Positions 10,987 through 18,257 of a stretch of 21,133 bases of DNA are shown here, in pieces. The DNA lies in NCBI GenBank assembly GCA_011390435.1, contig JAABSK010000023.1, positions 1-21,133 on the forward strand, in the 5' to 3' direction. A program made the translations under genes and the position numbers. The stretch comes from Desulfobacteraceae bacterium. Its GTDB lineage: Bacteria > Desulfobacterota > Desulfobacteria > Desulfobacterales > Desulfobacteraceae. Below the pieces are notes generated by a model. The model had not been told where the DNA came from. It was given only the letters and a program-made list of their open reading frames with translations, and ran no database searches. The stretch's first letter is position 1, and each line of letters starts with the position of its first letter.

Positions 10987-11762
10987 GATTCCTGCCTTAA
11001 TCGATTGAGAAATTTCAAACTGTTAAACTCTTTCCCCAGATGAAACGGAATAAATGCCTCCAGCAGCATCCGTCCTTCTCTGATGGCCAGCTGTGAAAAT
11101 TTGATGCGTTCGATACGGCTCACATCCGTGGTATTGATCCAGAATAACTGTTTTAACGTGCCTTTGGATATGCCCATGCCATATTGAGACACAACCGGTG
11201 CACAGTTATTACAGATGATACGCCCTTCTTTAAAATCAAACCGGATCTGTTTCTGCCGGATCTGGTCAATCGGGGTTTTACATCTGTCACAGCGTTCAAT
11301 GCTGGGAGAAAACCCGGAAATACTGACAAACCGGATCTGAAACAAAAGGTTGAGTACTTCTGTTTCCATTGTGCCGCTGTTCAACGCCTCCAGAGAAAAC
11401 TTCAACAGATCATAAATCCGGTTGGCTGATTTTCCCTCTTCCTGCCAGGAGTAGATCAATTCCGCCCAGAAACTGGCATAGGCAGTCTTAAAAACATCAC
11501 AGCGGATATTGGGCAACCCGTTTTCAAGATCTGCCTGGGATAGAATAATCAGGGCATCTTTGTTCTTTTTAGGAAACGTGCAGTGAATATGGTTGAGGGA
11601 AAACAGATCCAGAGCTCCGGAAAAACGCTTGACACTCTGCTTGGCATTCTTGGCAATCACTGATACTTTTCCCCTGGAACGGATCAGGAAGCTGATGATA
11701 AAGTCATGATCACCATATTCGATTTTCCGCAGCAAGATGGCATCTGCACTGAAGCCCGGCAT
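10983..11762 (-). CDS. recO: DNA repair protein RecO
   Basis: RecO (259 aa; E. coli 242) works with RecF and RecR to load RecA on gapped DNA and to anneal SSB-coated strands. The N-terminal OB fold has the usual opening (FSADAILLRKIEYGDHDFII, 4-23), then GKVSVIAKNAKQSVKRFSGALDLF (31-54) with basic residues for DNA binding. The C-terminal part carries a four-Cys zinc site (C158-x2-C161 and C184-x2-C187), which many but not all RecO proteins have. It starts 9 bp after mgtE with only a weak Shine-Dalgarno, and overlaps the GHMP kinase start by 4 bp. Confidence 0.93.
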   Translation of the reverse strand: MPGFSADAILLRKIEYGDHDFIISFLIRSRGKVSVIAKNAKQSVKRFSGALDLFSLNHIHCTFPKKNKDALIILSQADLENGLPNIRCDVFKTAYASFWAELIYSWQEEGKSANRIYDLLKFSLEALNSGTMETEVLNLLFQIRFVSISGFSPSIERCDRCKTPIDQIRQKQIRFDFKEGRIICNNCAPVVSQYGMGISKGTLKQLFWINTTDVSRIERIKFSQLAIREGRMLLEAFIPFHLGKEFNSLKFLNRLRQES

Positions 11763-11771
11763 GAGAAGCGC

Positions 11772-13136
11772 CTACAAGTTCAAAAGACGGATGGCAATCA
11801 TGAAATAACAATACACGCTGACAATATCAATAGAAGTGGTCACAAAAGGGCCGGTCGCCACTGCCGGATCAATATTGAGCCGCTCCAGAATCAGCGGAAC
11901 AGCCGACCCCACAAGGGCAGCAATGGACATGGATGTCACAATGGCCAGGGCCACTGCCAGGGCCAGGGCCAGGGCAAACGCCTCAGGGGCAAAGGTAAAG
12001 CGGGCAATAATACCGATAAAAATACCGTATATCAGCCCGAGAATCAAACCGACCGCCAGCTCCTTGAATACCACCCGCCTGAAATCCCTCACATTGATTC
12101 TGCCAGTGGCAATTCCCCGGACCACAATGGTGGAACTCTGGGTGCCGATATTTCCCCCCATTCCCATGATCACCGGAATAAAGGCGGCAAGGCTGGTGAA
12201 TTCAGCCAGATTGTTCTCAAATCCTTCGATAATGAAAAACGCTGCCACGCCGCCCAGAAAACTGGCAAACAGCCAGGGCAGACGAATCCGGGTGCCCCTG
12301 AAAATTGTCTGGGTCTCAACATATTCCTGGCCCACACCAGCCATTTTCAAAATATCTTCTGTGGCTGCCTCATGCAGGATATCAATGACATCGTCCACCG
12401 TCACAATTCCCATGATCCGGTTGTCATCATCCACAACAGGGACGGCCAGATAATCGTACCGGGACACCAGTCTTGCCACCTCCTCCCGGTCAGTATAGGG
12501 CTTGACACTGACCAGGTCCGTTGCCATGAACTCTTTTAACGGTTTTTCCGGAGGAACCACCACCAACTGGCGCAGGGAACTGACACCCACCAGCTTGCCA
12601 TAGGCATCCACCACATAGATATAAAAAGGCATCTCAACATCCAGATACTTGTTCTGCAATGATTCAATCACCTTTTTGGCCACCACATCTTCTTCCAGCG
12701 CAATGAAATCCGTTACCATGAGACTGCCGGCTGTATCGTCGTCAAAACTCATCAACTGCTCGACACTGTCTGATTCTTCCTTCTGCATTTTGGCAAGGAT
12801 CTGGTCAGACAGCTCTTCATCCAGAAGTCCCAGAAGGGCGGCTGCATCGTCAGAGGGCATGCGGTCAAAAACATCCACCAGTTTGTCAAAATCAACACAC
12901 TTGACCGCTTCCAGAAACAGACTTTCATCCAGCAGGGAAAACAAAAGACCCATCTGATCCGGGTCCCTGACCAGCTTGATCAGCTTTTCGCGATTGCCTG
13001 GAGACAGCTCCCTGAAGGCAATCGAAAGATCTGCCATGTGGGTTTTTTTAATAATGTTGATCAATTGCTTGGTTGCGCCCCTGCGCAGCAATCGTTTCAA
13101 ACTGACGGCCAAAATTTTAATCTGTTCGTTGTGCAT
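11772..13136 (-). CDS. mgtE: Magnesium transporter MgtE
   Basis: An Mg2+-gated Mg2+ channel (454 aa; Thermus MgtE 450). The order is an N-terminal superhelical domain (about 1-130, with FDRMPSDDAAALLGLL at 90-105), two CBS domains (about 137-200 and 203-260, including VTVDDVIDILHEAATEDI) and a membrane part of about five helices from 285 to the end. Pore signatures PVIMGMGGNIGTQSSTIVV (321-339) and NIDPAVATGPFVTTSIDI (421-438) are intact. One membrane helix (387-398) is an unusually regular Ala/Leu run encoded by repeated GGCCAG hexamers. The ATG follows AGGAAAACGAG. Its position between surA and recO is part of the long minus-strand operon; no magnesium riboswitch was recognised in the 34 bp upstream. 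Confidence 0.97.
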   Translation of the reverse strand: MHNEQIKILAVSLKRLLRRGATKQLINIIKKTHMADLSIAFRELSPGNREKLIKLVRDPDQMGLLFSLLDESLFLEAVKCVDFDKLVDVFDRMPSDDAAALLGLLDEELSDQILAKMQKEESDSVEQLMSFDDDTAGSLMVTDFIALEEDVVAKKVIESLQNKYLDVEMPFYIYVVDAYGKLVGVSSLRQLVVVPPEKPLKEFMATDLVSVKPYTDREEVARLVSRYDYLAVPVVDDDNRIMGIVTVDDVIDILHEAATEDILKMAGVGQEYVETQTIFRGTRIRLPWLFASFLGGVAAFFIIEGFENNLAEFTSLAAFIPVIMGMGGNIGTQSSTIVVRGIATGRINVRDFRRVVFKELAVGLILGLIYGIFIGIIARFTFAPEAFALALALAVALAIVTSMSIAALVGSAVPLILERLNIDPAVATGPFVTTSIDIVSVYCYFMIAIRLLNL

Positions 13137-13170
13137 CTCGTTTTCCTGCGATTCAAACCCGGCAGACAGC

Positions 13171-14112
13171 TTAAATCATTTTTTGAATATGGGCCTTTTC
13201 CTTCAAGGATTCGATCCAGGTCTTAAACTTTTTTTCCACCTGTTCCTTGTAGAGGATTCCATGAATTTCATCATATGCCTCCTCCATCGTTTTTGCGCCA
13301 TCCATGACGATATCTTCCACATAGAAAATCTGAAATCCCTGGGCAGTGTTGATCACATCGGTATACTCGCCTTTTTTCAACACAAACAGTGCATCTCTTA
13401 TCTTTTCCGGAAAACCGCTGATGTCAAACAAACCCAGATCTCCGCCTTCATCAGCATTGGGCGCCATTGAGTAGGTCTGTGCCAGGTTTTCAAAATCTGC
13501 ATTTTCATCCAGAAGCTCTTTAATTCTGTTGATTTTTGCCTCTGTATCCATCAGAATATTCCGGATGTGGTGTTTTCGGACACCTGCATACCGTTCTTTG
13601 GTGTCCTCATATCGCTGCTGGACATCCGCTTTATTGATCACCACTTTTGACTTCACAGTGTGATTGATCAAACGGACTCTGAGAATCTGATTTTTGAAGT
13701 CTTCTTTGTACTCGGCCAGGGTCAGTCCTTCCTTTTTCAAGGCCTGTTCAAAATCTGCGTCGGTCATGTTCCGGGACCGCTTAATATCTGCAATTGCCCT
13801 GTCAATTTCCTCATCTGACACACTGATCTGATATTTCCGTGCTTCCTGCTGGGCCAAAGCTGCTTCAATCATGGCATCTAAAATTTTGTGCTTGAGTGCT
13901 TCGATCATCTGTTTTTTCTTTTCTTCCGGGTGCCCTTCTGCTTCAATCCTGCTGACATACGGTGCCGCCTGCTTCTCCAACTGAACCTGGGTAATGATAT
14001 CTGTGTTCACAATGGCGACAATCCGATCCAGAACCTCTGCTGATACCAGGCCATACCCCCACAGGACCATCAGGATTATCCCAAAAATAATTCCATCAGT
14101 CGTTCGCTTCAT
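13171..14112 (-). CDS. surA: SurA-type periplasmic chaperone / peptidyl-prolyl isomerase
   Basis: A 313-residue exported foldase expected to help outer-membrane protein maturation. A signal peptide (about residues 1-25, MKRTTDGIIFGIILMVLWGY then GLVSA) precedes the SurA N-terminal domain beginning VLDRIVAIVNTDIITQVQLE (27-46). One parvulin-type rotamase domain follows (about 178-270), with VRKHHIRNILMD, FENLAQTYSMAPNADEGGDLG and FPEKIRDALFVLKKGEYTDV. E. coli SurA has two rotamase domains and 428 residues, so this is the shorter single-domain form common in deltaproteobacteria. AGGAAGG lies just upstream of the ATG. The start overlaps the end of the preceding lipoprotein gene by 17 bp, so the pair is translationally coupled. 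Confidence 0.9.
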   Translation of the reverse strand: MKRTTDGIIFGIILMVLWGYGLVSAEVLDRIVAIVNTDIITQVQLEKQAAPYVSRIEAEGHPEEKKKQMIEALKHKILDAMIEAALAQQEARKYQISVSDEEIDRAIADIKRSRNMTDADFEQALKKEGLTLAEYKEDFKNQILRVRLINHTVKSKVVINKADVQQRYEDTKERYAGVRKHHIRNILMDTEAKINRIKELLDENADFENLAQTYSMAPNADEGGDLGLFDISGFPEKIRDALFVLKKGEYTDVINTAQGFQIFYVEDIVMDGAKTMEEAYDEIHGILYKEQVEKKFKTWIESLKEKAHIQKMI

Positions 14113-14818
14113 TTTTCCTTCCTCTAATCATTTCATCAGCAATTAAAAAGGTTTTCAACACGTCTTTATTTATTTCAACAGGATATTGCGCCCACAGCTC
14201 CTCAATCCACTGGTCATACTGTTCCTGAGTCTTTTTCAAGCGAAGACGGTCCACCAGAACCGTCTCAGACGTGTCCTGCAATTGATCTGGATCACTTTTT
14301 TTCAACTCATCATAATATCTCACAAGATCCTGGGGCGTGATTTCAATTTTCCCAGTCAGTTCTTTTTCCACCAGCTTTACCATGATCATCTCTCTTTTGA
14401 ACCGCTTTTTCCAAAGCGTGTACGGGACAGCGTTTTCCAGTAGCATTTTTTCAAAGCTGTCTTCAGGATAATCAGACTTGAACTCAGCCTCAGCCAGATC
14501 CACGTCATGGTCGGTGACCGACACACCCTTGCCCAATGCTGCTGTCAGCAGCACCAGTTCTTCTGACAGCATCTCCACCAGGCGAATCACCATTTCATTG
14601 TATTCTGCTGGATTTTCATCAATATTATAAGGATAGGCTGCCCGTTTCAGATCCAGCTCTTCTGCGAACTCCAAACGGTCAATATGCATGAGTGGGGTGT
14701 GAATAACAACGGCGGGTTCGGTCTGGACATCAGGTTCTTGGCATCCTGAAAATCCAGCCGCAGACACTGCCACCAGCAAAAAAACCAGAACCGATTGAAC
14801 GTGCGCTCTCCACTTCAT
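14096..14818 (-). CDS. Predicted lipoprotein with SurA N-terminal-like domain
   Basis: A 240-residue exported protein. Its signal peptide (about residues 8-25, hydrophobic core VLVFLLVAVSAA) ends in a lipobox-like GFSGC with Cys26 as the acylation site. The mature part is helical and charged and looks like a SurA N-terminal chaperone domain (VIRLVEMLSEELVLLTAALGKGVSVTDHDVDLAEAEF, given here only as description of the region about 85-120). It lacks any rotamase domain. The frame extends to a TTG at 14830, but the ATG at 14818 leaves a normal signal peptide, with TTGGGG eight bases upstream. It overlaps surA by 17 bp, and I infer that it works with SurA in outer-membrane protein assembly. Confidence 0.8.
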   Translation of the reverse strand: MKWRAHVQSVLVFLLVAVSAAGFSGCQEPDVQTEPAVVIHTPLMHIDRLEFAEELDLKRAAYPYNIDENPAEYNEMVIRLVEMLSEELVLLTAALGKGVSVTDHDVDLAEAEFKSDYPEDSFEKMLLENAVPYTLWKKRFKREMIMVKLVEKELTGKIEITPQDLVRYYDELKKSDPDQLQDTSETVLVDRLRLKKTQEQYDQWIEELWAQYPVEINKDVLKTFLIADEMIRGRKNEAND

Positions 14819-14976
14819 TTTGAACCCCAATGCCCTGCCTTTGTGAAAAAAATGCCGCTTGTGTTAAATTAGTAAACCTATCACTACATTGAATAGAGTG
14901 CAAGAAAAATACAACCAGTGCCGTGGCAAAACGCAGCAGGAGAGCTGGTGGGAAGGGATGGATGAAACGGTCAGAC

Positions 14977-15027
14977 AAAAAAAGGGGGTTTTTTGCAAGC
15001 GAACTGGCGTTGCTGCAAAAAACCCCC
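14977..15027 (-). terminator. Rho-independent terminator of the cold-shock gene
   Basis: Read on the minus strand just after the csp stop, a perfect 14-bp stem (arms 15014-15027 and 14984-14997, five G:C pairs at the base, six A:T pairs, then three mixed pairs) encloses a 16-nt loop. Seven T follow (14977-14983). On the plus strand the same stem is followed by a short T run after a few bases, so it may also stop plus-strand transcription. Confidence 0.9.
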
Positions 15028-15036
15028 TGGTACTTT

Positions 15037-15237
15037 TTATTGAACTGTTACATTGACTGCAGCAGGTCCTTTCTGTCCATCTTCTACGTCAAAAGTGACC
15101 TTATCGCCTTCATTCAGCGATTTGAATCCGGTCGCATTGATTCCGGAATGATGAACAAATACATCAGGTCCATCTTCCTGCTCAATAAAACCATACCCTT
15201 TTGAATCGTTAAACCATTTTACAATCCCATTTGCCAT
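15037..15237 (-). CDS. Cold-shock protein (CspA family)
   Basis: A 66-residue single cold-shock domain protein that binds single-stranded RNA/DNA and acts as an RNA chaperone. Both RNA-binding motifs are intact: RNP1 KGYGFI (13-18) and RNP2 VFVHHS (26-31). It starts [14 protein letters not shown] and ends [10 protein letters not shown], the normal full length. AAGGAG lies nine bases before the ATG. It has its own promoter, a leader of about 120 nt and a strong terminator, so it is a stand-alone unit. The long leader suggests post-transcriptional or temperature control as in other csp genes; this is inference from length and a hairpin near the predicted transcript 5' end. Confidence 0.97.
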   Translation of the reverse strand: MANGIVKWFNDSKGYGFIEQEDGPDVFVHHSGINATGFKSLNEGDKVTFDVEDGQKGPAAVNVTVQ

Positions 15238-15356
15238 TGTGACGTTCTCCTTGCTTAAGATGAATAAAATTTAGTTTCAAACTTCAGGTCTTGCCACTTT
15301 AACAGATGGATCTTCCCCTTAGAACGAAACTGCTGAGCCTTTCTCCTTGAGGCTTT
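15238..15356 (-). promoter_or_regulatory. Long 5' leader of the cold-shock gene with a hairpin carrying a second SD-like sequence
   Basis: No gene is seen here. In the minus-strand transcript the leader would begin near 15356. Within its first 25 nt lies a small hairpin with stem AGCCT/AGGCT (15350-15354 with 15336-15340). Its nine-base loop CAAGGAGAA (15341-15349) is identical to the nine bases that form the actual ribosome binding site at 15245-15253. No start codon follows the upstream copy at a useful distance. This layout could serve as a regulatory element, which is inference. Confidence 0.5.
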
Positions 15357-15362
15357 CGTAAA

Positions 15363-15391
15363 CTATTATTGACTTTGAATTAAAAAATCAA
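15363..15391 (-). promoter_or_regulatory. Candidate promoter of the cold-shock gene
   Basis: On the minus strand TTGATT (15386-15391) and TAATAG (15363-15368) are spaced by exactly 17 bp in A/T-rich DNA. The -35 box matches the sigma70 consensus at four positions and the -10 box at three. It is the best candidate upstream of csp, but not a strong match. Confidence 0.4.
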
Positions 15392-15409
15392 GGTTTTTTT
15401 TTATTCCAG

Positions 15410-15547
15410 TTATTTTTTTTTAAGAACCGGCGTGTTTCTCTCAAAGCCTGTGCTGCAGAAGGCTTTGATCTGATCCATCCCTGGTGTTTCAAACAAAGGA
15501 ACCGGATTTCGCCGATAAAAGGGGGATATGGTTTCCCAGGATTTCAT
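15410..15547 (-). CDS. Possible small ORF downstream of TauE (45 aa)
   Basis: An ORF from ATG 15547 to TAA 15410, beginning eight bases after the TauE stop on the same strand. The product would be MKSWETISPFYRRNPVPLFE at the start, then a middle with GMDQIKAFCSTGF and a KKK end. It has one Cys, no membrane segment and a mixed composition that could be a real small protein. Only a weak GGTGA sits upstream as a ribosome binding site. I recognise no family. The rest of the interval 15356-15555 shows only A/T-rich tracts. Confidence 0.35.
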   Translation of the reverse strand: MKSWETISPFYRRNPVPLFETPGMDQIKAFCSTGFERNTPVLKKK

Positions 15548-15555
15548 CGCAGAAT

Positions 15556-16458
15556 TCACCAGAGCAGATGAATGATAGACATGGCCAGCAGCAGAATAAA
15601 CGCGTGTTTCTGACGATCCTTGAGCCATTGATATCGCACCAGGCGGGTTCCGATCTGCCCGCCCATCATAACCCCGCTGCAGGTGGCAAACAGAACCGGT
15701 GCACCATCCGGCCAGGACTGCAGCCCAAAACATACACTGACCACTGTCATCAGCAGAAAAAATACAGATGTCGTAAACATGACAAAAAGACCGGTTGCAA
15801 CTGAATGACTGGTGCTGAGTTTTAATTTCCGCTGCATATAGGGAATCAGCCAGTCCGAATTTCCAATACTGAGCAGACCGGTGAAAAAAGAAGAAAACAG
15901 AACCACAGGATAGCTTTTTTTCATGGCTTTTGCATCATAGATGGCCTGCGGCTCAGACTGATCCTCGCTGAGCGAAAGAATCATTTTGACCAGCAGATAA
16001 GTTGCCACCAGCAAAAAAATATACAACAGCAGTTTTTCATACCGGGCTGAAATCATGAACCCGGAAATGAATCCAATCAGTGCGCCGACAAATGCAACCG
16101 GTACAAAAACAGCAGCCACGTTCAGATCCACCATGCCCGCCCGCAGATAGTTGATTGACCCCACGCCTTTGCCGGCAATCTGGGTAAAAATGGAAATGGC
16201 AACTGCTTCTGCGGGTTTGATCCCCAGAAAGGTTAAAACAGGAATCCACAGCACTCCGCCGCCGATCCCGGTGAACATGACCATGGTGCCGATGGCGATT
16301 CCGGAAAAATGGGCAACAAAAAAATCAACAGACGATAAATGGATTTTGCTTCCCAGAAATACTGAAATCACACAGATATAAATGAAATCCAGTACCACCC
16401 AGGTCAACAGGTACCGGAGTGCTGCCTGTAATTTTTTTTGAACATCTGCAGTATTCAC
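15556..16458 (-). CDS. TauE/SafE family sulfite/anion exporter
   Basis: A 300-residue integral membrane protein of the TauE/SafE (DUF81) family, which exports sulfite, sulfoacetate or related organosulfur anions in characterised cases. About eight hydrophobic segments are visible. The family repeat appears as MFTGIGGGVLWIPVLTFLGI (61-80) with KPAEAVAISIFTQIAGKGVG (81-100) and INYLRAGMVDL (102-112), and again in the second half as SSFFTGLLSIGNSDWLIPYM. The frame continues upstream into the previous gene, so the start was set at GTG 16458, which forms a GTGA overlap with the previous stop and has CGGAG eight bases upstream. Co-translation with the MASE3-like protein suggests a shared job, but the substrate is unknown. 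Confidence 0.85.
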   Translation of the reverse strand: MNTADVQKKLQAALRYLLTWVVLDFIYICVISVFLGSKIHLSSVDFFVAHFSGIAIGTMVMFTGIGGGVLWIPVLTFLGIKPAEAVAISIFTQIAGKGVGSINYLRAGMVDLNVAAVFVPVAFVGALIGFISGFMISARYEKLLLYIFLLVATYLLVKMILSLSEDQSEPQAIYDAKAMKKSYPVVLFSSFFTGLLSIGNSDWLIPYMQRKLKLSTSHSVATGLFVMFTTSVFFLLMTVVSVCFGLQSWPDGAPVLFATCSGVMMGGQIGTRLVRYQWLKDRQKHAFILLLAMSIIHLLW

Positions 16459-17255
16459 GGGTGTTTTTCTCCGGTTTCCGAAGATCGAAGCCGGATGGAT
16501 TGCTCCAGCAGCCGCCGATAGCGCTGAAACACCACAATCAAGGTGATCATAAACGCGGAAAACCGGATCAGATGCCAGGCCCACCAGATGCCGTCCCATT
16601 TGTTGGAAAACTGAAAAATCATCTCAGCGACACCGAACAAAAGCGCAAGGCACATGAAAATAACCACCTGGGGATCTTTATTCTTCCGGTAAATCATGAA
16701 AAATCTGGGAATCGCCGCCAGAAACAGCAGACTGGCAAGGGTATTGATCAGCACTGCCGCCAACGTAAATTCTTCATCGTGAAGCACAATCAACGTTGGC
16801 ACATCATCCGGATACATCAGTGCCCTGAGTCCGACAGACACCACCAGAAAAACAGCAACCCAGGCAATCCATCGCTGTTCATTTTTCCGTGGGGGGATCA
16901 ACCCTTCCGGCACCCATACCAGAAAAAAGAAGAGGCCTCCGGCAAGGCTTGCTGCGCTGTGAAGAAAAATAAAGGCGTCTCCGCCTTTGCTCATTGCATG
17001 GAAAATATCAAAAACACCCATGCACATAAATCCGGTGGCCACCAGAAAAATATCAGTGGTTGATGCCCTTGCCTCCAGATAGAGAACCTGGGCAATCAGG
17101 ATGGCACAGATTCCGCCGATGGTTTCAATGGTCGAGTGCAGTTCCGGATAGACCCATTCTTTCACAGAAAAAAGATCGGCAAAATAAAGCAGCAGCCCGA
17201 AAACTGCCACGGTACTGATGGATATTACCGAAAAAACAATCCGCTGGCTTGACAC
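16455..17255 (-). CDS. Free-standing MASE3-like membrane sensor domain protein
   Basis: A 266-residue polytopic membrane protein with about eight hydrophobic segments and no soluble output domain. The region from PELHSTIETIGGICAILIAQ through GVFDIFHAMSKGG and FLHSAASLAGGLFFF has the His/Glu, Asp/His and Gly pattern of MASE3-type sensor domains, normally fused to histidine kinases or GGDEF proteins. Here the chain ends after a short basic tail (YRRLLEQSIRLRSSETGEKHP). The start is uncertain. GTG 17255 is preceded by an excellent AGAGGGGGGGG five bases upstream and is preferred. An in-frame ATG at 17303 would add 16 residues translated through the G8 tract. It overlaps the TauE start by 4 bp. 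The MASE3 assignment is by eye. Confidence 0.7.
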   Translation of the reverse strand: MSSQRIVFSVISISTVAVFGLLLYFADLFSVKEWVYPELHSTIETIGGICAILIAQVLYLEARASTTDIFLVATGFMCMGVFDIFHAMSKGGDAFIFLHSAASLAGGLFFFLVWVPEGLIPPRKNEQRWIAWVAVFLVVSVGLRALMYPDDVPTLIVLHDEEFTLAAVLINTLASLLFLAAIPRFFMIYRKNKDPQVVIFMCLALLFGVAEMIFQFSNKWDGIWWAWHLIRFSAFMITLIVVFQRYRRLLEQSIRLRSSETGEKHP

Positions 17256-17379
17256 AAATACCCCCCCCTCTTGTGGCTTCTGGGCGTTTAAATACCATAT
17301 CATATGCCCTGTTATGCCCCATTCTGCCTCGTCTGTAAATCATTTCATCGATTTTAGGCCAGACAATCACAGGTAACCC

Positions 17380-17408
17380 TTGACCGAAAAATTGATATCA
17401 TATAGCAT
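17380..17408 (+). promoter_or_regulatory. Candidate sigma70 promoter of the motAB operon
   Basis: TTGACC (17380-17385) and TAGCAT (17403-17408) are spaced by 17 bp, 69 bases before the motA ATG. Five and four of six positions match the sigma70 consensus. No sigma28 (TAAA-N15-GCCGATAA) or sigma54 (TGGCAC-N5-TTGC) motif of flagellar genes was recognised in this interval. Confidence 0.4.
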
Positions 17409-17477
17409 GAACCAAATTCAAATCAGCACCCCTGTTAGGGATTTTACACAGTTGAAACGAGGTGAAGAGTTTTTGAT

Positions 17478-18257
17478 ATGGATATTGCATCGTTTATCGG
17501 CATCATTTCCGGTCTGTCCCTGATTCTCAGCGCCATCTATCTGGGCGGTGATCTGTACAATTTCGTTAATATTCAGGGCTTGATGATCGTATTTGGCGGG
17601 ACCATTGCCACCACATTGATCACGTTTCAGTTCAGGGATGTTATTGCAGCATTCAAGGCTGCGTATTTCGTTTTTTCAAAGGACAAGGAAGATCCCAATG
17701 ATGCCGTTTCCACCATGATCACCCTGAGCCATATCAGCCGCCGCCAGGGACTGATGGAGCTGGCCAAAATCAAAACCGATTCATCGTTTTTGAAAAAAGC
17801 CTGTGGTCTTCTGGCAGACGGGTCCAGCGAGGAAGTGATCCGGGCAGCCCTGACAACAGAAATCCAGTCCCTTCAAATGCGACATTTTATTGTACAGGAT
17901 GTGTTCAGGAAAATGGGGATTTACGCTCCGGCATTCGGTATGCTCGGCACCCTTATCGGCCTGGTGCAGATGCTCAGCAGGCTTCAGGACCCTTCCAACA
18001 TCGGCCCGGCAATGGCAGTGGCACTGCTGACGACCTTTTACGGTTCGCTCCTGTCCACTTTGTTTTTTCTCCCCATTGCCGGAAAACTCCGCAGCAGAAC
18101 CGTAATCGAGACGATCAACCTGGAAATCATGCGGGAAGGCGCAATTTCAATCATTCGCAACAACAATCCTGTGATCATGTATGAGAAGCTGTCCAGTTTT
18201 ATCTCTTCCCGGCTGCGAAAACCCATGTCAAAGATGAACCTCAAACAGGGAAAATGA
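17478..18257 (+). CDS. motA: Flagellar stator protein MotA (PomA/MotP-like)
   Basis: The ion-channel subunit of the flagellar stator (259 aa); with MotB it turns ion flow into torque on the rotor. It has four membrane segments: IGIISGLSLILSAIYLGG (7-24), a second at about 33-50, and two C-terminal ones around YAPAFGMLGTLIGLVQML (conserved Pro) and AMAVALLTTFYGSLLSTLFF. A large cytoplasmic loop with charged residues for rotor contact lies between. The length of about 255 residues is that of the PomA/Gram-positive type rather than the 295-residue E. coli MotA. The ATG follows GAGGTGAAGAG, and its stop overlaps the motB start (ATGA). Confidence 0.95.
   Translation: MDIASFIGIISGLSLILSAIYLGGDLYNFVNIQGLMIVFGGTIATTLITFQFRDVIAAFKAAYFVFSKDKEDPNDAVSTMITLSHISRRQGLMELAKIKTDSSFLKKACGLLADGSSEEVIRAALTTEIQSLQMRHFIVQDVFRKMGIYAPAFGMLGTLIGLVQMLSRLQDPSNIGPAMAVALLTTFYGSLLSTLFFLPIAGKLRSRTVIETINLEIMREGAISIIRNNNPVIMYEKLSSFISSRLRKPMSKMNLKQGK

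Noticed and set aside
11706..12539. 277-codon plus-strand ORF opposite mgtE
   Set aside because: It is antisense to the conserved MgtE pore and CBS regions, and its Gly/Gln/His-rich repeats simply mirror the GGCCAG repeats.
14875..14903. TTGCAC-17-TAGGTT as promoter of the SurA-N lipoprotein operon
   Set aside because: Only three -35 positions fit the sigma70 consensus and the -10 is poor. A promoter is expected in this interval but could not be located with confidence.
14923..15204. 93-codon plus-strand ORF across the terminator and the csp gene
   Set aside because: It is antisense to the fully conserved cold-shock protein and reads through the terminator hairpin.
15376..15420. A/T-rich arms (A6...T9 and GAAT/ATTC) as a terminator after the TauE unit
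   Set aside because: The potential stem has almost no G:C pairs and overlaps the candidate csp promoter, so a rho-independent terminator is not supported.
17425..17440. CCC-tgtta-GGG inverted repeat before motA as an operator
   Set aside because: Three-base arms are too short to separate from chance, and no regulator gene is adjacent.
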